From Pseudomonadota bacterium (lineage in GTDB: Bacteria > Pseudomonadota > Gammaproteobacteria > Xanthomonadales > Rhodanobacteraceae), in assembly GCA_021794575.1 (NCBI GenBank), contig JAJYQO010000051.1, forward strand, positions 1,533-55,067: DNA of 53,535 nt. The letters are read 5' to 3'. The translations under genes were made by a program, and so were the position numbers. Numbering within the stretch: the stretch's first letter is position 1; each line of letters starts with the position of its first letter. Of this stretch, positions 41,977-53,510 are shown in pieces. A model generated the notes under the pieces. The model saw only the letters and a program-made list of their open reading frames with translations. It did not search any database and was not told the origin of the DNA.

Positions 41977-43884
41977 ATGCTCACCCTGTTACGCGACAAG
42001 CTCTCCGGTTGGTTCGCCAAGATCCTGTTCGGGATTCTGATTTTCGTATTTGCGTTCTTCGGCATCGAAGGTTACTTCGTGGCTAGCCACGCGACCTGGG
42101 TGGCCAAGGTCGGCGATCACCAGATCGGCAGCCAGGCATTCCAGGACGCTCTCAACAAAGCACGCGAGCAGCAGCTGCAGAACAATCCGCAGATCGATCC
42201 GAAAGCGCTGGATGGGCAGCGCTTCAAGAACGATGTGCTGGAAGGATTGATTCAGCGCCAATTGCTGATCGACCTGGCGCAACGTTCGGGCATCGTCGTG
42301 ACCGACGCACAGTTGCGCGATGCGATCGCGCACGTCCCCGCGTTCCAGTCCAACGGTGCGTTCGATCCGACTGCCTACACCGCCGTGCTGGCCGGAGCAG
42401 GGCTGACGCCGGAAACCTTCCAAGACATGGAGCGCAATGACCTGACCGTACAGGTGTTGCCGCAGGCGCTCTCGGACGGCAGCATCGTGACGCCGCAGCA
42501 GATCGACGGTTATCTGCGGCTGATCGGGCAGACGCGCGATTTCAGCTACGTGGATTTACCGGTGCCACAGCCCGTCGACAGCACGGTCACGCCGACGCAG
42601 ATCGCGGATTACTACAAAGCACACGCCGACGCGTACATGAGCCCGGAACAGGTTGCCGTGCAGTATGTCGACCTCAGCACCGACAGCATGCCGGCGCCGG
42701 CGGCACCCAGTGACGAGGCCTTGCGCAAGCTCTACGCGCAAAACGAATCGCGCTTCGTGGTGCCCGGTCAATACGATGTGGCGCATATCCTGATCAGTGT
42801 GCCCAAGAATGCCACTGTCGCGCAGAAATCAGCGGCGCTGGCGCAGGCGCAGAAGGTCGACGCCTTGGCCGCAGCGCCTGGTGCCAACTTTGCGGCGCTG
42901 GCCAAGCAGTACTCCGATGATCTGGGTTCCAAGAACCAGGGCGGCGATCTGGGTTGGCTGGGACTGGGCGATACCGATCCGGCTTTTCAGGCTGCCATGG
43001 TTGCGCTGAAGCCCGGGCAGATCTCCAAGCCGGTGCTGACCAGCGACGGTTATCACATCATCAAGCTGCTGGCCGCGCGTGCCGGCTCCACCAAGCCCTT
43101 CGATCAAGTCAAGGATGTGCTTGCCAGCGAATACCTCAAGGACGCGCGCGACAAGGAATACAGTCGCATCGCCGGCAAACTGATCGACGCCATCGACTCC
43201 AATCCCGGCTCGCTTGCCGGCGCCGCCCAGGCGCTAGGCATTCCGGTGCATACCAGCCCCTTGTTCTCGCGTGCCGGCGGCAGTGGCCTGTTTGCCGATT
43301 CCAAGATCGTGCAGGCGGCGTTCTCTTCGCAGGTGCTCAAGGACAACAACACCTCCGATCCCATCAACCTGTCGCCGCAGCACATGGTGCTGGTGCATCT
43401 GGCGCGACATGTGCCGGCGCAGCCACTGCCGCTGGCACAGGTTGCCGGCACGATTCAATCCACGATCCTGGCGCAACGCGTGGCGGCCGCTGCCAGCCAG
43501 CAGGCCGATGCCCTGCTGGCGAAGCTGAAAGCAGGCAGCAGCCTGGATGCGCTGGCGAAGAGCGTTGGGGGCAACGTCAAGACCATCGCCGCCGCCACAC
43601 CGGGCACGCAGGGTGTCGATCCCACGCTGCTCAGCGCGGTGTTCAAGCTGCCGGCGCCGGCGCCGAAACAGCGTGCGCGCTCGGCGGTGAACCTGGGCCA
43701 GGGTCGCTATGCCCTGGTCGAGGTGACGGCGGTGCATCCGGGGGATCCGAGCAAGCTGCCGGCCGAGCAGCGCGCGTTTCTCACAACGCAGATCGGCCAG
43801 ATGCAGGACGCCGCTACGACGCAGGCATTCCTGGACGCGCTGCGTCGTGCCACCACGGTGCAGACCGCGCCTGATCGTATGTGA
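41977..43884 (+). CDS. ppiD: Periplasmic folding chaperone PpiD
   Basis: PpiD is an inner-membrane-anchored chaperone that meets proteins leaving the Sec translocon. I start it at the ATG at 41977, giving MLTLLRDKLSGWFAKILFGILIFVFAFFGIEG with one N-terminal membrane anchor; the longer frame from 41809 is unconserved. The 635-residue product has a SurA_N-like chaperone domain (about 35-200) and a parvulin PPIase domain (about 265-365, with VAHILIS, GGDLGWLG and GYHIIKL). Length matches E. coli PpiD (about 620). In many gammaproteobacteria ppiD directly follows hupB; here an 11-kb acetate module lies between. Confidence 0.95.
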   Translation: MLTLLRDKLSGWFAKILFGILIFVFAFFGIEGYFVASHATWVAKVGDHQIGSQAFQDALNKAREQQLQNNPQIDPKALDGQRFKNDVLEGLIQRQLLIDLAQRSGIVVTDAQLRDAIAHVPAFQSNGAFDPTAYTAVLAGAGLTPETFQDMERNDLTVQVLPQALSDGSIVTPQQIDGYLRLIGQTRDFSYVDLPVPQPVDSTVTPTQIADYYKAHADAYMSPEQVAVQYVDLSTDSMPAPAAPSDEALRKLYAQNESRFVVPGQYDVAHILISVPKNATVAQKSAALAQAQKVDALAAAPGANFAALAKQYSDDLGSKNQGGDLGWLGLGDTDPAFQAAMVALKPGQISKPVLTSDGYHIIKLLAARAGSTKPFDQVKDVLASEYLKDARDKEYSRIAGKLIDAIDSNPGSLAGAAQALGIPVHTSPLFSRAGGSGLFADSKIVQAAFSSQVLKDNNTSDPINLSPQHMVLVHLARHVPAQPLPLAQVAGTIQSTILAQRVAAAASQQADALLAKLKAGSSLDALAKSVGGNVKTIAAATPGTQGVDPTLLSAVFKLPAPAPKQRARSAVNLGQGRYALVEVTAVHPGDPSKLPAEQRAFLTTQIGQMQDAATTQAFLDALRRATTVQTAPDRM

Positions 43885-43900
43885 AACGTACCGATGACAC

Positions 43901-43935
43901 GCATGAAAAACCCCGCGCTGCGGGGTTTTTCATGC
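43901..43935. terminator. Bidirectional terminator between ppiD and fabI
   Basis: GCATGAAAAACCCCG (43901-43915) and CGGGGTTTTTCATGC (43921-43935) form a perfect 15-base stem around a 5-base loop. T-runs occur on both strands, so it can end both the ppiD and the convergent fabI transcripts. Confidence 0.93.
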
Positions 43936-43952
43936 GCATTGCACTACCACGC

Positions 43953-44735
43953 CTAGATGCCGGCCATGCCCAGGATATTGAAGCCGGCATCGACGAAGGT
44001 CACTTCTCCGGTGATGCCCGAGGCCAGATCCGAGCACAGGAATGCTCCGGCGTTGCCCACCTCTTCGATGCTGACCCCGCGCCGCAGTGGCGCATTGTGC
44101 TCGACATGATCGAGCATGCGGCGCAGACCGCTGACACCGGAAGCGGCCAGTGTCTTGATCGGTCCGGCCGAGATCGCATTGACGCGGGTGCCTTCGGGAC
44201 CAAGGTTGTAGGCCAGATAGCGCACGTTGGCCTCGAGGCTGGCCTTGGCCAGGCCCATTACGTTGTATGAGGCCAACGCGCGCTCCGCGCCCAGATATGT
44301 CAGGGTCAGGATGGCACCCTTGCGTCCGCGCATCAGCGGCCGCGCGGCCTTGGCCAGTGCCGCCAGACTGTAGCTCGAGATGTCGTGAGCGATGCGGAAT
44401 CCTTCACGGGTCAGGCCGTCGAGAAACTCGCCCTCCAGTGCCTCGCGCGGAGCGAAGCCGATCGAGTGCACCAAGATATCCAATCCATCCCAGTGCTGGC
44501 CGAGCGCGGCGAACAGGGCCTCGATCTGTGCATCGTCCGCGACGTCACAGGGCAGCACGATGCTGGAACCGAAGTTTTTGGCGGCTTCGTCGACGCGGTC
44601 CTTGAGTTTGTCGTTGACGTAGGTAAACGCCAGCTGCGCACCTTCGCGGTGCATGGCTGCGGCGATACCCCACGCGATCGAGCGGTGATTCAGTACGCCG
44701 GTGATCAGTGCGCGCCTGCCTTGCAGAAAACCCAT
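43953..44735 (-). CDS. fabI: Enoyl-ACP reductase (NADH) FabI
   Basis: FabI performs the last reduction of each fatty-acid elongation cycle, turning enoyl-ACP into acyl-ACP. The ATG at 44735 follows a strong AGGAGG site; the frame extending to 44954 is unconserved. The 260-residue product has the NAD-binding start [18 protein letters not shown]. The catalytic pattern Tyr147 with Tyr157-x6-Lys164 ([10 protein letters not shown]) is intact, as is the [10 protein letters not shown] substrate loop. This is the triclosan-target class. It is separate from mltD, with 104 bases between its start and the mltD stop. Confidence 0.97.
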   Translation of the reverse strand: MGFLQGRRALITGVLNHRSIAWGIAAAMHREGAQLAFTYVNDKLKDRVDEAAKNFGSSIVLPCDVADDAQIEALFAALGQHWDGLDILVHSIGFAPREALEGEFLDGLTREGFRIAHDISSYSLAALAKAARPLMRGRKGAILTLTYLGAERALASYNVMGLAKASLEANVRYLAYNLGPEGTRVNAISAGPIKTLAASGVSGLRRMLDHVEHNAPLRRGVSIEEVGNAGAFLCSDLASGITGEVTFVDAGFNILGMAGI

Positions 44736-44839
44736 GTCTCCTCCTGATGATCGGCACGCTGCGCGTGCGGCGCGCCAGTGTAGCGCCAGCCCGCGCACAT
44801 TCGCGCGCGCGTGTGGGCTGGGGGTGCGTCGCGGCGCGC

Positions 44840-46189
44840 TTAGCCTGGCGTCCTCAAGCACAGCCGCTGGCCGATGCGCAGCATGCTGCCGCGCAGATGG
44901 TTCCAGGTGCGCAAATCTTGCACCGATACGCCGTATCGACGTGCCAGCGACCACAGATTCCCGCCAGCCTGCACGACATGACAGGCCGGCGTGCCGTAAT
45001 CAGCCGCCACGCTCTGCAGTTGATGCTGCCGCGTGCCCGCCGGCAGCCAGAGGATCCGGCCCGGACGCAGCGGTGTATCGGGCCGTACGTCGTTGCCGCG
45101 CGCCAGCGCTGTCCGATCGGCATGGGAATCCGCCGCAAGCAGTTTGTCCAGCGTCACGGTGGCGCGCAACCGGAACGGGCGCAGCGTGCGCCACTGGTCC
45201 GGGGTCAGCATTGCGTAGCGCCGCAGGAAGCGCTGGCGCACGGCGCGCGGCAGCAGCAGATGCAGTGGCGCATCCGCGGGCATGCGCCCATCAAGATATC
45301 CGGCGTTCACCGCGCGCAACTGGCTCAGCGGCACATCGGCCAATCGCGCGGCCAGGGCAGGCGCGATCGGCGCATCGAAGCGCGCCAGCCAGAGCGCCGC
45401 GGGCGGAATGGCAGGCGGCAGCGTGACATCGAAACGGGCCGGATCGCGAAACACACATGCGTATGCCATGAGGTCAAGCAGGTAGCCGCGCGCAGCAGCG
45501 CCGACTGGCCAGTCCGGCAACGCCGGCGTGGGCGGCGGCTGGCCACGCTGGCCGTACAGGCGCCTGATGCCCCACTCGCCGCGGTTGAATGCCCACACCA
45601 CCAGCCGCCAGTCATGCAGGTCATGGTCATAGCGTGCCAGCATGCGGGTGGCGCGCAGGCTCGCGATCCACGGATCGCGGCGGCCATCGTAGCCGGCGAG
45701 GATGGGCATGCCGGCAGCGAGAGCGGTACCACGGTCGAACTGCCACAATCCCGCATAACCGCCAGGGCCGATGGCATCGGGCCTATAAGTGCTCTCGATG
45801 AGCGGCAGCAGGGTGAAATCGCTGGGGATGCCCGCGACTTCGACTGCGTCCTGCACCAGGGACATCAAAGGACGTACCGCGGCCAGCATCTGCTCGAAAT
45901 TTTGCGGATCGTCGACTAGGCTGCGTGCCGTGGGAACGATGCGCGGATCAGCATCGCAGCCCGGCAGTGCCAGGCCCTCGCGGATGCGTCGCCAGAGGTC
46001 ACGCGGCTGCGCCGCCGGGATCACCGGCGCCGCCGCCACTGCCGCCGCCGAACCGGTGACTCCGGCCGGCAAGGCCTGCGCTACCGCCGGTACGCGCATG
46101 CTTGCCGGCGCGCGCGGCGGCGCAGCGACGCAGGCGGATAGCAGTGCAGCCAGCAGCGCGACGGCGCAGACGCGCGACACAGGCGTCAT
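44840..46189 (-). CDS. mltD: Membrane-bound lytic murein transglycosylase, MltD-like lipoprotein
   Basis: The 449-residue product starts at 46189 ([20 protein letters not shown]). Its lipobox LSAC gives lipid-modified Cys20. The SLT lysozyme-like domain (about 115-240) has catalytic Glu132 in [15 protein letters not shown] followed by AGLWQF and [15 protein letters not shown] middle region of unknown type and one C-terminal LysM domain (about 400-445, [19 protein letters not shown]) end the protein. MltD cleaves glycan strands with 1,6-anhydro ends. It overlaps gloB by 4 bases (ATGA); the gloB-mltD pair is conserved in proteobacteria. E. coli MltD has two LysM repeats, and here I see one. Confidence 0.92.
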   Translation of the reverse strand: MTPVSRVCAVALLAALLSACVAAPPRAPASMRVPAVAQALPAGVTGSAAAVAAAPVIPAAQPRDLWRRIREGLALPGCDADPRIVPTARSLVDDPQNFEQMLAAVRPLMSLVQDAVEVAGIPSDFTLLPLIESTYRPDAIGPGGYAGLWQFDRGTALAAGMPILAGYDGRRDPWIASLRATRMLARYDHDLHDWRLVVWAFNRGEWGIRRLYGQRGQPPPTPALPDWPVGAAARGYLLDLMAYACVFRDPARFDVTLPPAIPPAALWLARFDAPIAPALAARLADVPLSQLRAVNAGYLDGRMPADAPLHLLLPRAVRQRFLRRYAMLTPDQWRTLRPFRLRATVTLDKLLAADSHADRTALARGNDVRPDTPLRPGRILWLPAGTRQHQLQSVAADYGTPACHVVQAGGNLWSLARRYGVSVQDLRTWNHLRGSMLRIGQRLCLRTPG

Positions 46190-46950
46190 GCGCGAAATGC
46201 GTCCTTGGCCGTGCGCAAGGCCCCGAGACAGGCCGCCGCCGTCCCAGCGTGACCTGCATGAACGCACCAGGCGCGAACCGCGGGTGCTTCCCAGCGCAGG
46301 AATGGATTGCTGGCCTGTTCGGAGTGCAGCGCCACCGGCAGTGTCGGCAGGCCGCGCGCCCGCAGCGCACGCGCCTCCGACCAGCGTGCCTGCAGGGCGG
46401 GGTTGTCCGGTTCGACGCGCTGCGCGAAAGCGGCGTTGGCCAGGGTGTACTCATGCGCGGGGCACAGTTGCGTATCGGGCGGCAGCGCCGTCACCCGGCG
46501 CATGCTCAGCAACAGATCGTCGGCCGTGCCTTCGAACAGACGGCCGCAGCCCAGGCTGAACAGTGCATCGCCGCAGAACAACCAGGGCGCCAGGTGATAG
46601 GCGACGTGACTGCGGGTATGGCCGGGCAGGGCGATTACCTCGCCTTGCTGCACCGGTGCATCGATGCGCAACGCATCGCCATGTACTACGCGGCGCCACG
46701 GTCCCGGGATGCGCGCATCATCGGGCGCGTAGACCACCGGCTGGTGGCGCGAAACCAGTGCGGCCAGGCCGCCGATGTGATCGGAATGGTGGTGGGTGAT
46801 CAGGATCGTGCGCAGGCGCAGTCCATGCGCATCCAGCGCCGCTTGCACCGGCGCGGCGTCGCCGGGATCGACCACCAGCGCCGCACCGGCGTCGTCGCTC
46901 AACATCCAGACGTAGTTGTCGGTAAAGGCCGGAACGGCGTGCAGTTGCAT
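46186..46950 (-). CDS. gloB: Hydroxyacylglutathione hydrolase (glyoxalase II)
   Basis: GloB hydrolyses S-lactoylglutathione to lactate and glutathione, completing methylglyoxal detoxification. The ATG at 46950 gives 254 residues starting MQLHAVPAFTDNYVW, which matches the family start; the frame to 46992 adds an unconserved leader. The metallo-beta-lactamase motif THHHSDH (52-58) supplies His53, His55, Asp57 and His58. Downstream ligands GHTRSHV and FCGDALFSLGCGR are present. The stop overlaps the mltD start. Confidence 0.96.
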   Translation of the reverse strand: MQLHAVPAFTDNYVWMLSDDAGAALVVDPGDAAPVQAALDAHGLRLRTILITHHHSDHIGGLAALVSRHQPVVYAPDDARIPGPWRRVVHGDALRIDAPVQQGEVIALPGHTRSHVAYHLAPWLFCGDALFSLGCGRLFEGTADDLLLSMRRVTALPPDTQLCPAHEYTLANAAFAQRVEPDNPALQARWSEARALRARGLPTLPVALHSEQASNPFLRWEAPAVRAWCVHAGHAGTAAACLGALRTAKDAFRA

Positions 46951-47660
46951 GTAGCGGACATGGAGGCAACGCCGCAGGGGCAGGGCGCTCAATCATGGCA
47001 TCGATCGTGCCGCGCTTGCAGCCCCGGCCCGAGGGGAGTGGGCGCTGGCGCACGGTTACCGTCCGCGATGCTGGTCACACGCTGCCGGCATCTTTCGGAT
47101 TGCAGGACATCATGATGCGGCGCGGCCGTAATGATGCGGTGTGTCCAAAACGGAATCGGGCCGTGCGCCCCCGCGCACGGCCCGACATGTCACGCTGCGA
47201 TGAGCATCCTGCTTGCCGCATCCCGCAGCGCTCGTAGGTGACCGAGGCCAGTTTGCGCGTTCATGTGCAACGCGTCAGTAAGACCAACGCGCCATGTGGT
47301 GTAAGCCTTGGACTACACGGATTGCCCATGTGACCTCTACACAGGCCCAGGTGCTGGGCAGTCGCAGCCAGACGCACCGCGGAAGCCGGGTGCTGGTCGG
47401 CAAGGGGCGTCAGCAGCATCAGTGCAATTCCTCGCGCGACCAGGCGGCAGTCAATCAATTCCGCGCGGGCGTGCATGCGGGTCATGCATGGGATTCACAG
47501 CGCGCGATGATGCCCGACTTGCGGCAGCATGTAGACCCACTCAAGGCTCGTTGCGCCGCCGCCATGCGAAACCGCGGCATCGACCACGCAGGATGTGCGG
47601 GGGGCAGCGGCATTTCGTTCATGCCGTAATGAAGACGGGCGCGCTGATCGCGATTACGCT
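46951..47660. other. 710-base intergenic region upstream of gloB and the aminotransferase gene
   Basis: This is the longest gap in the window and contains no gene I can support. Small open frames at 47261-47485 (minus) and 47294-47629 (plus) overlap each other, lack ribosome sites and match nothing I recognise. A perfect 12-base inverted repeat lies at 47157-47184. Base use at 47230-47640 is less GC-rich than in the flanking genes. In relatives a methyltransferase gene often diverges from gloB here, so this could be a decayed remnant. Confidence 0.5.
47157..47184 (-). terminator. Strong 12-base stem-loop in the gloB upstream gap
   Basis: CGGGCCGTGCGC (47157-47168) pairs perfectly with GCGCACGGCCCG (47173-47184) around CCCC. 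On the minus strand it is followed by ATTCCGTTTT, so it could be an intrinsic terminator for a minus-strand transcript, although no gene upstream of it on that strand is apparent. Confidence 0.45.
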
Positions 47661-49238
47661 ATGGCCCAAACCCCGCCCCACGGTCAGCCGCCGCCGTCAG
47701 AGATGAACGCAGAAGCCCTCGAACGCCATTTCGCGCCCTACCGCGCGCGCACCATCGGCCAGGATGCGTGCTTCGAGTCGCCCTACGGCCCGCAACGCAT
47801 CGTCTATGCCGACTGGACCGCCAGCGGGCGTCTGTACGCGCCGATCGAGCAGATTCTGCTGGAGCGGTTCGGGCCGCGGGTGGGTAACACGCATTCCGAA
47901 GGCAGCGAAACCGGACGGGCGATGACGCTGGCCTATCACGAGGCGCGCGACATCGTCAAAGCCCATTGCCATGCCGCCGCCGATGACCTGCTTCTGTTCG
48001 CGGGCAACGGCATGACCGGAGCGATGAACAAGTTCCAGCGCATCCTAGGCCTGAAAGCGCCCGAGGGCTTGCGCAAGTACATCCGCATTTCCGAGTCGGA
48101 GCGGCCGGTGGTGTTTCTCACCCATATGGAGCATCACTCCAATCAGACCTCCTGGTGCGAGACCATCGCCGATGTGGTGGTGATTCCGCCGGACGCGCGC
48201 GGTCTTGTGGACCTGGATGCCCTGACCGCGCTGCTGCACGCATACCGGATGCGACCGATGAAAATCGGGGCTTTCACGGCCTGCTCCAACGTGACGGGCG
48301 TGGCCACGCCCTACCACGAGTTGGCGCGGCTGATGCATCGCGCCGGCGGCGTGGCGTTCGTGGATTTCGCCGCGTCGGCGCCGTATGCCGATATCGACAT
48401 GCATCCTCCCGGCGATGCCGAAGCGCGACTGGATGCCGTGCTGTTCTCCCCGCACAAGTTTCTGGGCGGTCCCGGCGCCTGTGGCGTACTGCTGTTCAAC
48501 CGCGGGCTGTACCACAACAAGGCGCCGGACGATTGCGGCGGCGGTACCGTCAACTGGACCAATCCCTGGGGCGGTTACGCGTTCCTCGACGACATCGAGG
48601 CGCGCGAGGACGCCGGCACGCCCGGGTTCCTGCAGGCTATCAGGGCTGCGCTGGCGCTGCGTCTGAAAGAGCAGATGGGCGTGACGGCCATGCAATCGCG
48701 CGAACGTGCCATCGTGGCATGCGTGCTCGACGGTCTGCAGGCGATTCCCGGCGTTCACGTGCTGGCGCCGGCGTTGCGCGAGCGTCAGGCGGTGTTCTCG
48801 TTCTACATGCAGGATCTGCACTACAACCTGGTGGTGCGCCTGCTCAACGATCGCTTCGGCGTGCAGGCGCGCGGCGGCTGTTCGTGCGCCGGCACTTACG
48901 GGCACTATCTGCTGCACGTCGACCCGACGCGTTCGAAGGCGATCACCGACCTGATCGACCACGGTGACCTCTCGAACAAGCCGGGCTGGGTGCGCCTGTC
49001 GTTTCATCCGACCAGCAGCGCGGCCGATGTCGATCATGCGCTGGGCGCGCTGCGCGCCATTTCGGCGCATGCGCAAGTCTGGCAGCAGGATTACCGCTAC
49101 TCGGCCGAAACCAATGACTACACGCACCGCGACGATCACGGCACGGCACGCACTCAGGTGCGCGCGTGTTTCGAGCTGCCGTCCGCTGATTTGCCCGAGG
49201 CGGCGCATGCGGCGCAACCGCTGCGCGTCGCCCATTAG
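47661..49238 (+). CDS. Aminotransferase class V-fold PLP-dependent enzyme
   Basis: The 525-residue product (ATG at 47661; 47703 is an alternative, giving MNAEALERHF) belongs to the cysteine-desulfurase/class V aminotransferase fold. The PLP-binding Lys266 lies in LFSPHKFLGGPGACGVLL. Other family parts are GNTHSEGSETGRAM, FAGNGMTGAMNKF and THMEHHSNQTSW, with the active-site His group. The segment RGGCSCAGTYGHYLL has two cysteines in the loop region where desulfurases carry their catalytic Cys. It is longer than SufS/Csd (about 400), with an extra C-terminal region (about 430-525). Which substrate it acts on is unknown. It lies alone on the plus strand, before a PAP2-like gene. Confidence 0.88.
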   Translation: MAQTPPHGQPPPSEMNAEALERHFAPYRARTIGQDACFESPYGPQRIVYADWTASGRLYAPIEQILLERFGPRVGNTHSEGSETGRAMTLAYHEARDIVKAHCHAAADDLLLFAGNGMTGAMNKFQRILGLKAPEGLRKYIRISESERPVVFLTHMEHHSNQTSWCETIADVVVIPPDARGLVDLDALTALLHAYRMRPMKIGAFTACSNVTGVATPYHELARLMHRAGGVAFVDFAASAPYADIDMHPPGDAEARLDAVLFSPHKFLGGPGACGVLLFNRGLYHNKAPDDCGGGTVNWTNPWGGYAFLDDIEAREDAGTPGFLQAIRAALALRLKEQMGVTAMQSRERAIVACVLDGLQAIPGVHVLAPALRERQAVFSFYMQDLHYNLVVRLLNDRFGVQARGGCSCAGTYGHYLLHVDPTRSKAITDLIDHGDLSNKPGWVRLSFHPTSSAADVDHALGALRAISAHAQVWQQDYRYSAETNDYTHRDDHGTARTQVRACFELPSADLPEAAHAAQPLRVAH

Positions 49239-49294
49239 CCCCACCGGCGCCGCGCCAACCGGGCACGGTGTCGTGCCAGGGGGGTAGCGCGCCG

Positions 49295-49999
49295 ATGTCG
49301 GCAGGCAGCGGATGGGTGCACCTGACCGCGCTGGGCGACAGCGCGGTGCTGTTGCCGGTGGCCGTGCTGCTGGCGGTCTGGCTGCTGATGCAGCGCGCCT
49401 CACGGCGGCACGGCCTCTGGTGGCTGCTGTTGCTGGCCGGCTGCATCGGCGGGGTCGCTGTCAGCAAACTGGCGTACATGGGCTGGGGACTGCATCCGCC
49501 GGGGCTGGACTTCGTCGGGCTCAGCGGACATTGCGCGCTGTCATTCCTGATCTGGCCGACAGTGGCCGCGCTGCTGGCCGCCCGTGCGCGGCCGTTGTGG
49601 CGCGGCAGCGCCGTCGCGCTGGGCGCGCTGCTGGCGCTGGGCATCAGTGTGTCGCGGCTCGCGGTGGATGCGCACACCCCCTCCGAGGCAGCGCTGGGCG
49701 CGCTCTGGGGTGCGCTGTTCGGTGCGCTGTTCCTGTGGATCACGCGGCATTCACCGCGGCTGCGCGGGCGCGCCGGATGGGCCGCTTTCGGACTGTTGCT
49801 GCCGGTGCTGCTGATGTACGGACGCGTGCTGCCATCCAACCGTATTCTTGCCGGCGTGGCACGCACGATCAGCGGGCATGCGCGCATTTACACGCGCTGC
49901 GACCTGCCGCGCGCCCTGCGTGGCGATGCCTGCGCGCCGGCGCCGCGTCCGCGGCGCGCGCCTGCGCCCGGATCACGAATTCCTAACGCGCGGCACTGA
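49295..49999 (+). CDS. PAP2-like membrane phosphatase
   Basis: From the ATG at 49295, after an AGGGGGG ribosome site, the product has 234 residues with about six hydrophobic segments. The PAP2/lipid-phosphatase pattern is partly visible: K-x-AYMGWGLHPPG for the first motif, LSGHCALS for the SGH motif and SRLAVDAHTPSEAALGA for the third, with its His. The first motif lacks the usual RP, and the usual final Asp is Glu, so activity may differ. Likely substrates are lipid phosphates such as undecaprenyl-PP or phosphatidate, inferred from the family. The C-terminus is a Pro/Arg/Ala-rich tail. Confidence 0.75.
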   Translation: MSAGSGWVHLTALGDSAVLLPVAVLLAVWLLMQRASRRHGLWWLLLLAGCIGGVAVSKLAYMGWGLHPPGLDFVGLSGHCALSFLIWPTVAALLAARARPLWRGSAVALGALLALGISVSRLAVDAHTPSEAALGALWGALFGALFLWITRHSPRLRGRAGWAAFGLLLPVLLMYGRVLPSNRILAGVARTISGHARIYTRCDLPRALRGDACAPAPRPRRAPAPGSRIPNARH

Positions 50000-50140
50000 C
50001 TTCCGGCGCTGGCGCGGCCCGACATCCAAAGCCAAGCTGAACGCTTCGCGTCACGATGCTGAACTCGACCGCAGGCATGCCATCGAAACCAGCACCGCAC
50101 AGCGGTTAAGCCTTCAACCCCAAGCTTTGGAGACTGCTCG

Positions 50141-51562
50141 ATGAACAGGATGCTGCTCAAGCTCGCAGCCCTTGCGCTGCTGGTGGCCACGCCCGTGCTG
50201 GCCACGGCCGCGCCCACCGGCCTTCCCGACTTCACCGCGATCGTCGAGAGATACGGCCCGGCGGTAGTCAATGTGCGTGCCGACATCACCAAGCCCAGCC
50301 CGTTCGCCCAGGGTCCGGGCGGGCAGCCGCAGGTGCCGGACATCTTTCGCTTTTTCGGCATTCCGGTACCGCCGCCGCAAGCCATGGGTCCGGAGAAAGA
50401 GGTTTCGATGGGTTCGGGCTTCATCATCTCGCCCGACGGCTACATCCTCACCAATGACCACGTCGTCGATGGCGCCGGCAAGATCACCGTCACCCTCAAC
50501 GACCACAAGGCCTATACCGCCAAGCTGGTGGGCGCCGATGCCATGTACGACATCGCGCTGCTGAAGATCGATGCCAGCGGCCTGCCCAGCGTCGTGCTCG
50601 GCAATTCCACCGCGGTCAAGCCCGGGCAGTGGGTGCTGGCCATCGGCGAACCGTTCGGACTCACCAACACCGTCACCGCCGGCATTGTCAGCGCGGTGGG
50701 GCGCAACCTCGGGAACAACGATCAGCGCTACACCCCCTTCATCCAGACCGACGTGCCGATCAACCGCGGCAATTCCGGCGGCCCGCTGTTCAACCTGGAC
50801 GGCCAGGTGATCGGCATCAACTCGCAGATCTTTTCCAACACCGGCGGCTACATGGGTGTGTCCTTCGCGATCCCGATCGACGTGGCCATGAACGTGGTCA
50901 ATCAGATCAAGACCAAGGGTTACGTGACGCGCGGCATGATCGGTGTCTATGTGCAACAGGTTTCGCCCAACTTGGCCAAGGGCCTGGGTATGAGCCATGT
51001 CGTCGGTGCCGTGGTCACCAGCGTGCAGCCTGCGAGTCCCGCGGCCAAGGCCGGCATCAAGGTGGGCGATGTGATCATCGGCTACAACGGCCAGCCGGTG
51101 TACAACGCGGATGATCTGCCGGCCATGGTTGGCTTGACGCCGCCCGGCAGTCTCGCCAAGGTCGAGGTCAACCGCGACGGCAAGAAGTTCGCCATCGATG
51201 TCAGGGTCGAACAGGCGCCGCGCGGCAAGAACGCCATGGCGCAGGTCGAGAATGCCGTTTCCGGCAACAGCCTGGGCCTGACTGTGCGCGATCTGTCCTC
51301 CAGCGAGCGTCAACAACTCGGGCTGAAGGTCGGCGAGGGCGTGGAGGTGACCACTGCGACCGGGCCCGCGCGCGATGCCGGCCTGCAGCCCGGCGACGTG
51401 ATCCTGCGGGTGGGGCAGCAGCGCATCGGCTCGTTGGCCGCGTTCGAAAGCGCGGTCAAGGCCTACAGCAAACCCGGCCAGGTGGCCGTCTTGCTGGTGC
51501 GGCGCGGCCAGTTCAGCCAGTTCATCGCCGTCCCGGTACCCGAGAAAGGCTCTGGCAACTGA
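50141..51562 (+). CDS. mucD: Periplasmic Do-family serine protease, MucD-like
   Basis: The 473-residue product has a signal peptide (residues 1-24), a trypsin-like domain and two PDZ domains (about 265-355 and 370-465). The catalytic triad is His107 (TNDHVV), Asp137 (YDIALLKI) and Ser212 (RGNSGGPLF). It degrades or refolds misfolded envelope proteins. In xanthomonads and pseudomonads mucD commonly precedes lepA, which is the case here; the usual rpoE-rseA genes are not in this window. It lacks the long N-terminal LA loop of DegP. An 8-base gap after GGAGACTGCTCG is a workable ribosome site. Confidence 0.95.
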   Translation: MNRMLLKLAALALLVATPVLATAAPTGLPDFTAIVERYGPAVVNVRADITKPSPFAQGPGGQPQVPDIFRFFGIPVPPPQAMGPEKEVSMGSGFIISPDGYILTNDHVVDGAGKITVTLNDHKAYTAKLVGADAMYDIALLKIDASGLPSVVLGNSTAVKPGQWVLAIGEPFGLTNTVTAGIVSAVGRNLGNNDQRYTPFIQTDVPINRGNSGGPLFNLDGQVIGINSQIFSNTGGYMGVSFAIPIDVAMNVVNQIKTKGYVTRGMIGVYVQQVSPNLAKGLGMSHVVGAVVTSVQPASPAAKAGIKVGDVIIGYNGQPVYNADDLPAMVGLTPPGSLAKVEVNRDGKKFAIDVRVEQAPRGKNAMAQVENAVSGNSLGLTVRDLSSSERQQLGLKVGEGVEVTTATGPARDAGLQPGDVILRVGQQRIGSLAAFESAVKAYSKPGQVAVLLVRRGQFSQFIAVPVPEKGSGN

Positions 51563-51571
51563 GGCGACCGT

Positions 51572-51674
51572 TGGCGCCGCGCGGCGCCAGCGATGGCCTT
51601 CTGCCATAATCGGCAGCCGCCGCCGTCACTGGCACCACGGCTATCACCAAGCGCCGCCTGCGGGCGGCGCTTGG
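51572..51674. repeat. Two perfect inverted repeats in the mucD-lepA gap
   Basis: The first, TGGCGCC (51572-51578) and GGCGCCA (51583-51589), is 10 bases beyond the mucD stop. The second, CCAAGCGCCGCC (51647-51658) and GGCGGCGCTTGG (51663-51674) with loop TGCG, ends 42 bases before the lepA ATG. Neither has a T-run. A CATAAT box at 51605-51610 lies between them. They may shape the message or attenuate read-through into lepA. Confidence 0.55.
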
Positions 51675-51716
51675 CTGTATGCGGTGCGCCCAGGCCGCTT
51701 CCGCACCGTGCAGACC

Positions 51717-53510
<1,794 letters not shown>

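Noticed and set aside
47294-47629. 111-residue open frame in the long gap
   Set aside because: No ribosome site, no recognisable domain and it overlaps an equally unsupported minus-strand frame.
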